Positions 58,369-64,000 of a stretch of 64,000 nucleotides of DNA are shown piece by piece; positions within the stretch are counted from its first letter, which is position 1; the number at the start of each line of letters is the position of its first letter. A program made the position numbers and the translations under genes. Location: the NCBI GenBank assembly GCA_033032865.1, contig JAWHQI010000001.1, forward strand, positions 4,424,001 through 4,488,000. The letters are read 5' to 3'. Origin of the DNA: Dactylorhiza incarnata. Its lineage: Eukaryota > Streptophyta > Magnoliopsida > Asparagales > Orchidaceae. Below the pieces are notes generated by a model. The model saw nothing but the letters and a program-made list of their open reading frames with translations, was not told where the DNA came from and did no database searches.

Positions 58369-60279
58369 ATGGTGTCCGCACGAGCTGGTGCCTGCAAAAT
58401 TTTTCTTGAGTCCGAGCAGCGGCCTTGCCGACTCTCTCAAGCTGAGTTTCTTGAATTTCTGAGGGACTACCCCCATGAGCTCGCAAATAATGATTCGCCT
58501 GCCCGCCATAGGTGAACGCCTCAACTTCTGCGGGGAGAATGAGATCGCAGTACCTATTGATCATTTTTATCATGGCTTCTGCTTCCCTTTGTCGTGGGAG
58601 ATGAGAAAGATTTTCAGATTTTACGGTCTCGTGCCCGGACAGCTTCTTTTTAATTCTATTGCGTTGATTTTTACTTACATATGTTATTTGCAATCGGCCA
58701 GAGTTAAGTTTACCCTGGATCTATTCAGGTCTCTTTTCACCCTGAAAATCCTGAAGGAAGGTTCGAGAAAAGAAGACTTCAAAGGCATGATGTATTTCAC
58801 CTGCAGCGGTCTGAAGGTGCTTAATCTCCCCAACAAGGTCCCGAATTGGGCTGAGAGATATTTGATCTTCCAGGGGAGGTTAGGCGATCTTCGAACTTAC
58901 CCCAAGCTCCGAGATGAATCGGTCTTTCAAAAACCAAAGGCCCTCTTTGAAGTTGAAAAGCAGATAAAAGAGATGCTCAAAGATCATAAGGCCGGTCTGG
59001 ATCATTACCTTGGACTTTGGGCTCAAGTTTCCTCCACCAAACGAAAAGACAGTGAGTTCTCGCGATCTCTATGTCCTGACCGCTTATTACAAAAAATTTA
59101 ACTAAAGAAACAACATTTTCCTGCAGTGATCTTACAAGTACCCCTTACTTTACCTTATGCCCTGGAGGGTGAGCTTACCCAGAGGGAGAGGAGGCTGAAA
59201 AGAGATAAAGATCGATATCACTCCCAGACCGCTGGCCCTTCGGGCTATTCTGATAGACCCTTTGATTTATATGGATATAGAAGTTTCATGACGGACATTC
59301 AAGGGAGACCGCTCATGAAGTGGGATGTCAAAGGGAAACGTGTGGGGGTCTCCAAATGTCTTCCAAACTGGGGCGGCGAGCTTTCCCGTCATGTCGGCGC
59401 GGTCTCGGCTGCTTTGTATGGCGATCAAAACTTCAAGGAAGTTTATAGCTGGGAAGACAGCCTTATCCCAGATATGTGTTCGCAGACTGGCCTCAGGCAC
59501 CAGGTTTTCTGCGATCACATGGGAAGGTTGTTGTGGAGGTATATGTAGGAGAATAAGGCTATTAAGGTCGAGTTAGAGGTAATTTAGATCGCGCGGTCTG
59601 ATCTCTTACTTATTATGTGTTTTTAGCTCGAGCAATCTAACCTGTAATTCTCCTTGTAGAAAACAAAGAATAAGATGTATGACGAAAATAATCCAGCTTA
59701 CCGAAAAGTTATGCTGAAAGAAATAAGTGAAGTGGTTGAAATGACCATTTCAAAATTGCGAGATAATGGTGCTCAAATTTCAGAGGATGCCAGCTTCTCA
59801 TCCCTATTTCCTGAGGCCGCTGCTCTTCAGGCGAAAAGGGAAGAGGGGGTGGAAGAAGAAGAAATTTTTGATGAAGAAAGAGAGGCAGAGGAAAAGGACG
59901 GAGAAGAAATTCTTGAAGAAGAAAAGGAGGCAGAGGGAAAGGAAAAGGAGGAAGATAAGGGTGAGCCTGGAGTTGAGTACGAAGGAAAGGTGAGAGGAGG
60001 CAGGGCGATCTGCGAGAAGATCGAGCGATCGCGCAGGCCGAATTTGATACCCTTAGTTTTGATGCCCTGGAGGATTTCCTTAATGTCGATTTTGACCTGC
60101 CGATGGATAGAGGTAGAGATGAGCAGAGTGGGAGCCAGTTCGATCCAGATGAAGAGCTGAGTTTGGCGGCAAAGTCAGATATTGGCTCCCAGGAGAAATC
60201 CTCAAGCTCGAGCGAATCCAGTGCTGACTCCAGCTCATCTGAGGATGAAGACCCTCCCTCCAAGAAGAAGAAGAAATAG
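58369..60279 (+). pseudogene. Tat-R antisense ORF2: 'putative gypsy type transposon' domain, three exons
   Basis: ATG at 58369; a frame slip near 58470-58500 enters the main frame. The domain has IFRFYGLVPGQLLFNS, IFTYICYLQSARVKF and LDLFRSLFTL, the pattern of the Pfam 'putative gypsy type transposon' family (PF04195, from memory). Exon 1 ends at 59051. Intron 59052-59126 (75 bp, GT-AG) is phase 1 and joins in frame to ILQVPLTLPYALEGE. One TAG is at 59546-59548. Intron 59579-59659 (81 bp, GT-AG) is phase 0 and joins to KTKNKMYDENN. An acidic Glu-rich stretch follows, then, after a frame change near 60000, a Ser/Asp tail and poly-Lys ending at TAG 60277-60279. Tat-L ORF2 has the same domain and the same intron order and phases. 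Role unknown. Confidence 0.75.
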
Positions 60280-61669
60280 AAGGACATATTTTGTTTTCTT
60301 GATATACTTAACTTTTGATGTAGCGATCAGGTTCTGATTTGTTATATCTGTAATTAAATTTTAAATGAAATAGAAATGGAAGAGAATTTTTGCATACCTT
60401 TGTTTGTTCGTAGCATCTGGTTTTATATTTATTTGATCCTCCGTTATTTTATGTGAGGTAGAATAATTCTCACAAATTATTTTCATAATGACTAAATGAA
60501 CTGGAATCGATACCGAGCGGTCTTTAGACTGATTTAGGCATTCTACTTGCTTTACTTTATGCACCCAATCCTTCTTGTATTCGGCCGTTCCGAATCATGC
60601 CTCGGAGCCGGCTGACCGCTTTTTTCATCATGAAGATTACTGAATAAGGTATAGCGGCTTCTAATATGTAGATCACGCCTGCTCGTAACATAATTAAATA
60701 TGTATAAATGCTTATATTTTGACACTGGAGATCTCGATATTTCGATCACTCTGGCTTCGTGTTTTTAGATGATAGTTTTCAGAATATTGAGGCCCGGAGA
60801 ATCCTGAGACTGCTTCATTGAAAAGACTTGAAATCATGCCAAGATTCTCTTATGGTGGTCTAAAATAGAGACCGTTCGGTTTTAAAAATGTCGCGGCTAT
60901 CTTTGTTCAAAGCAGAAGCTCTTGAGATCGCTCGGTCTTAGATAAGGGAAAGTATCATAATCTGAGAAGCGATAATATTATTTTTTCCTCAGAAAGATCA
61001 TTAAAGTCATGTTACTTCCGAAAAAAATACTCCGGAGGTCGTGAGGATGAGAGAGAGGAGGAGATGACCTTATAGTCTTAAGTGGGAGAACAGATGAGAT
61101 GATCTAGGCACGATCATAAGATAAGAAATAGACGAAGTGACCCTTTTGGTCAGGGTTCAGGGGAGAGTTGACTATAATGGTCTAGAACTCTTTAAGGAGA
61201 TGGATATTTTCCTCTTCTGAGATAAAACTTATCTTACGATGGAACAACCAAGTAGTATTCAAGTGTAACAGGCTATGACAGCCTGATGCCACTATCTGAA
61301 GGCACGACATAGGTGGTATTCACCAAGACCTCCCTTGATGCAGTGGTGTGCTCACATATTGTCCAAGATCTGGGATATCACATAGAACCCTCTCAAATGA
61401 GATTGGTGAGCTACTGCTACACGGAAATGAAATCTCCCCACAATCTGTGGTCAATGTAGGTGTTACGCTCAGCATCAATTCATGGGGGTTCATGTCTTAT
61501 CCGGCGATATCTGCCTTGGTGTGACCAAGTTTGTATCTTATTTCTGCCTTAGGTGGTCTTCTCAAAACACATAGGAAGAAGTAGTGACAGTAGTTTTTAT
61601 TGAATAAATGTTCCGTGGAGATGAATACATTATTTTTTAAAGGGGAGAGAAAGAAAAATGAGAAGCTTG
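60280..61669 (-). other. Tat-R non-coding region between pol and antisense ORF2
   Basis: About 1.4 kb, no gene. Palindrome variants occur at about 60512 (ACCGAGCGGTCT), 60870 (AGACCGTTCGGTTT) and 60924 (GAGATCGCTCGGTCTTA). I see no counterpart of the repeats found in the same position of Tat-L. Confidence 0.65.
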
Positions 61670-62760
61670 TTAAGAGAAAAAGCACTTCAAGTCGTCTCAA
61701 CTCCAAGTGTTGGCTATCTCACTTCCATCATAAGTGTTGAGGCGATAAGCCCCATTTTTCAACACTTCTTTTATGATATATGGACCTGCCTAATTTGGGT
61801 TTAACTTGCCAACTGAGCTGGACCTAGCTGCTGAATCGACCTTCTTTAAAACCGGGTCCCCAATAATGAACTCTTTGACCCTTATATTTTTATCGAAGTA
61901 TCTTGTCATTCTTCTTTTTATCTCTTCTTGCCTTATCATGGCTTCATCTCATAATTCTTCAATTAGATCGAGACTATACCTGAGATCTTCATTATTGTCT
62001 TCTATCCAGGTGTCTTTATCTTGTTGAGCTAATAAGACCCTAGGACTTTTTACTTCAAACTCGATTGGAATTAGAGCTTCTGAACCATGAGATAATTTAA
62101 AGGGGGTTTCACCAGTTGCACCTGTTGGGGTAGTTCTGAGAGTCCGAAGAACTACCGGGAGCTGTTCTGCCCAATTGCCCATGATTTTTTCTACTTTCTT
62201 CTTGAGGAGATTTAGGATACATTTATTAGCTGCTTCCACCTGTCCATTACTTCTAGGATGATGGACCGACGTGAATCGAAGATCAATCCCTATTCCATCA
62301 CAGAAGTTGATCATTTCTGAATTATCAAACTGAGGCCCATTGTCTGTTATTATGGCCATAGGAATCCCATGCCTGCAGATAATTTCTCCCTAGATAAAAC
62401 TCTTTACTATCTAAGTAGTTGTTTTTGCTAAAGCTTTTGCCTCAATCCATTTGCTGAAATAATCAATCATAACAAGAATGAAACGTCTTTGCCCACTTGC
62501 AATAGGAAAAAGGCCCAAGAAGATCCATTCCCCATACTGTGAATGGCCAAGGAGTCGTAATGGATTTCAACTGCTGGGCAGGTTGATCCTAGAGCGGAGC
62601 AAATTTCTGACATTGAATACACTTCTTTGCGTAGTCAGCAGCATCTTTCCTTATCTTGGGCCAAAAATATTCTTGCCTCAGAATTCTTTTTTCCAGAGTT
62701 CTTGCACCTGAATGACTGCCACACTCACCTGAATGTACTTCTCAGAGAACAACCGAAACT
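61670..62760 (-). pseudogene. Tat-R pol: integrase
   Basis: - strand. HHCC zinc-finger remnant (KCIQCQKFAP near 62610-62640). Core with D in MIDYFSKWIEA, D in IITDNGPQFD (about 62325-62355) and E in NGQVEAANK (about 62215-62245), so the D-D-E set is complete. Next come ETPFKLSHGSEALIP and IRVKEFI, then a C-terminal tail ending DDLKCFFS and TAA at 61672-61670. Stops occur near 62390-62420, 61950 and 61830 and in the zinc-finger linker, so it is not functional as it stands. The best open part is 62359-61949. It is the close relative of the Tat-L integrase at 1-847 and 10400-10586. Confidence 0.88.
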
Positions 62761-62788
62761 TCTTCTAATATACATCTGGATAAGGGAG

Positions 62789-63420
62789 CTAAAAGGTTTT
62801 TCGATATAAGATATCTGAAATCAGATAATTATAAGGTGCCTTTAATCTGAACCTTTTCTTGTCTTTGACACTAGCATGAAATTCCCCTGATGAGAGATAT
62901 AAGATAAAAGGATCTATCCAAGAAGATTTACGATCGATCAGCATCACTGAATCTTCCTCAATCACTGGATGGAACAGATCTGAAGTGGTTCCGCCCGACA
63001 ATAATCCAAATTTAGCTAGGTGATCAGCATCTGAATTTTCTAATCGCGGGATGTGTTGAATAGTAAAACTCTTGAACTTCCCAATCTCTTGCTTCACTAT
63101 CTTCTGATATCTCTTTAAGACGGGTTCCTTAGTTTCATAGGTACTGTTTATTTGAGACGCCATAACTAATGAATCTGTTTTCACCTTAATATCCTCAATA
63201 CCCAATTCCCTGGCAAAACGAAGTCCTGCTAAGAGAGCTTCATATTTTGCCTGGTTATTGGTGACCGAAAAATGAAACATCAGAGCTTGATTTAATCTAA
63301 TCCCATTTGGATTAATCAAGACTACTCCTGCACCTGAAGAACTTTTTCCTGAAGGTCCATCAACATAAACTGTCCAAGGAATAGGCTTTCTGATATCATT
63401 CTCAGATTCATTGCATGTTG
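62789..63420 (-). pseudogene. Tat-R pol: second, archaeal-type RNase H
   Basis: - strand domain between the gypsy RNase H and integrase. It has D in WTVYVDGPSGK, E in AKYEALLAGL, D in VKTDSLVM and D in LENSDADHLAKFG, the four acidic positions of an RNase H. It is open from 63319 to 62789 and continuous upstream to about 63420. This extra RNase H defines Tat/Ogre/Retand-type elements and is the best evidence for the lineage call. Confidence 0.85.
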
Positions 63421-63472
63421 CGTCAATTAAGAAGTCTGCTAATACCTGCGCTTTAATGGCTATTCGAGGAAC

Positions 63473-64000
63473 TTACGAGATGCTGAATTCATTTAATTCG
63501 ATAGTCCATTTGGCCAATCTGCCTGAGTGCTCTGGTTTCTCTAACACACTCTTTAGAGGTAAATCTGTGATTACTTGAATAGAATGAGTTTGAAAATAAG
63601 GTCTGAGCTTTCTAGCTGAAATGATAAGAGCTAAAACAAGCTTTTCTAATATCGGATATCTATTTTCCGCATCCTTCAGAATCCTACTGACATAATAAAC
63701 TTGAAATTGTTTCTTTTTTTCTTCTCTGACTAAAATTGAGCTAATCGCATCAGCTCCAACACCTAAATACAAAAATAAGCTTTCGCCCTCACAAGGGCTC
63801 TAGAGAAGAGGAGTCGAAGTTAACTGTCTCTTTAGCTGATCGAATGTTGAATCACACTCCTTGGTCCATTCGAACTTGGAGGCTTTTCTGAGAATCCTGA
63901 AGAAGGGAGCACTTTTATCTCCTGATCGAGATTTAAATCAGCTCAACCCTAACATTCTGCCTCCCTGCTATTGAACTTCCTATGGCGACCTCGGAGGTAC
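63473..64000 (-). pseudogene. Tat-R pol: end of RT and gypsy RNase H
   Basis: - strand. Near 63935-63830 are SGDKSAPFFRILRK and TFDQLKRQLTS, the connection after RT. The gypsy RNase H (63772-63473) has YYVSRILKDAENRYP, LEKLVLALI, ARKLRPYFQ and SGRLAKWTIEL. Its start reads LYLGVG, without the catalytic Asp seen at this position in other gypsy RNases H, which fits loss of activity after gain of the second RNase H. A TAG lies near 63800. RT itself lies beyond the right edge. Confidence 0.8.

Larger units (their letters stand above)
55441..64000 (-). mobile_element. Tat-R: Ty3/gypsy Tat-type retrotransposon, 3' part
   Basis: - strand element running out of the right edge. From right to left: the RT/RNase H connection, gypsy RNase H, second (archaeal-type) RNase H, integrase, a 1.4-kb non-coding region, then two antisense (+ strand) genes, ORF2 and ORF1, and a likely PPT near 55446. 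The double RNase H marks the Tat lineage. The motif AGATCGCGCGGTCT and variants recur across it. Unlike Tat-L, it contains no nested insertion in the window. Confidence 0.8.

Overview
The window is plant nuclear DNA made almost entirely of nested LTR retrotransposons. I see no ordinary host gene, rRNA or intact tRNA gene. Evidence for a flowering plant is the initiator-Met primer-binding sites (TGGTATCAGAG), the Ty1/copia elements of the SIRE/Maximus (Sirevirus) type, the Ty3/gypsy elements of the Tat type with a second RNase H, and the CpG-decayed repeats expected of methylated heterochromatin. The species cannot be named.

Layout by insertion order. The oldest layer is two Tat-type gypsy elements lying tail to tail. 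Tat-L is on the + strand from 1 to about 54.7 kb; Tat-R is on the - strand from about 55.4 kb to beyond 64000. Tat-L is split by three insertions. RE1 (853-10399, target duplication CCTCG) is a nearly intact Sirevirus-like copia in the integrase gene. RE2 (12755-25339) is a 12.6-kb copia element with an extra gene. TRG-A (28045-54349, duplication CAGTC) is a gag-only element. TRG-A is split by a second copy of the same family in the other orientation, TRG-B (31202-49505, duplication CAAAT). TRG-B is split by RE3 (38977-47439, duplication ATGCC), a pol-less Sirevirus-like element. TRG-B also carries in its 3' LTR a 1.7-kb fold-back cluster of tRNA-like and 5S-like sequence (31264-32969, duplication GCGGG).

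Three results stand out. First, both Tat elements carry, downstream of pol and antisense to it, two genes with their own TATA boxes and GT-AG introns. The gene nearer pol encodes a protein resembling the 'putative gypsy type transposon' domain, and its two introns keep the same order, phase (1, then 0) and reading frame in both copies. Second, RE2 has a third gene after pol that becomes one reading frame of about 904 codons (one internal stop) when three GT-AG introns, all phase 1, are removed; exons 2 to 4 look like repeats of one module. Third, TRG-A and TRG-B have no protease, integrase or reverse transcriptase at all, only gag plus a second gene whose N-terminal domain matches the RE2 third gene. 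RE2-like elements are therefore plausible relatives or helpers.

A pattern across the families is that each carries many dispersed short CpG-containing palindromes of its own type. They sit in LTRs and between genes, and many copies differ by C-to-T or G-to-A at CpG.
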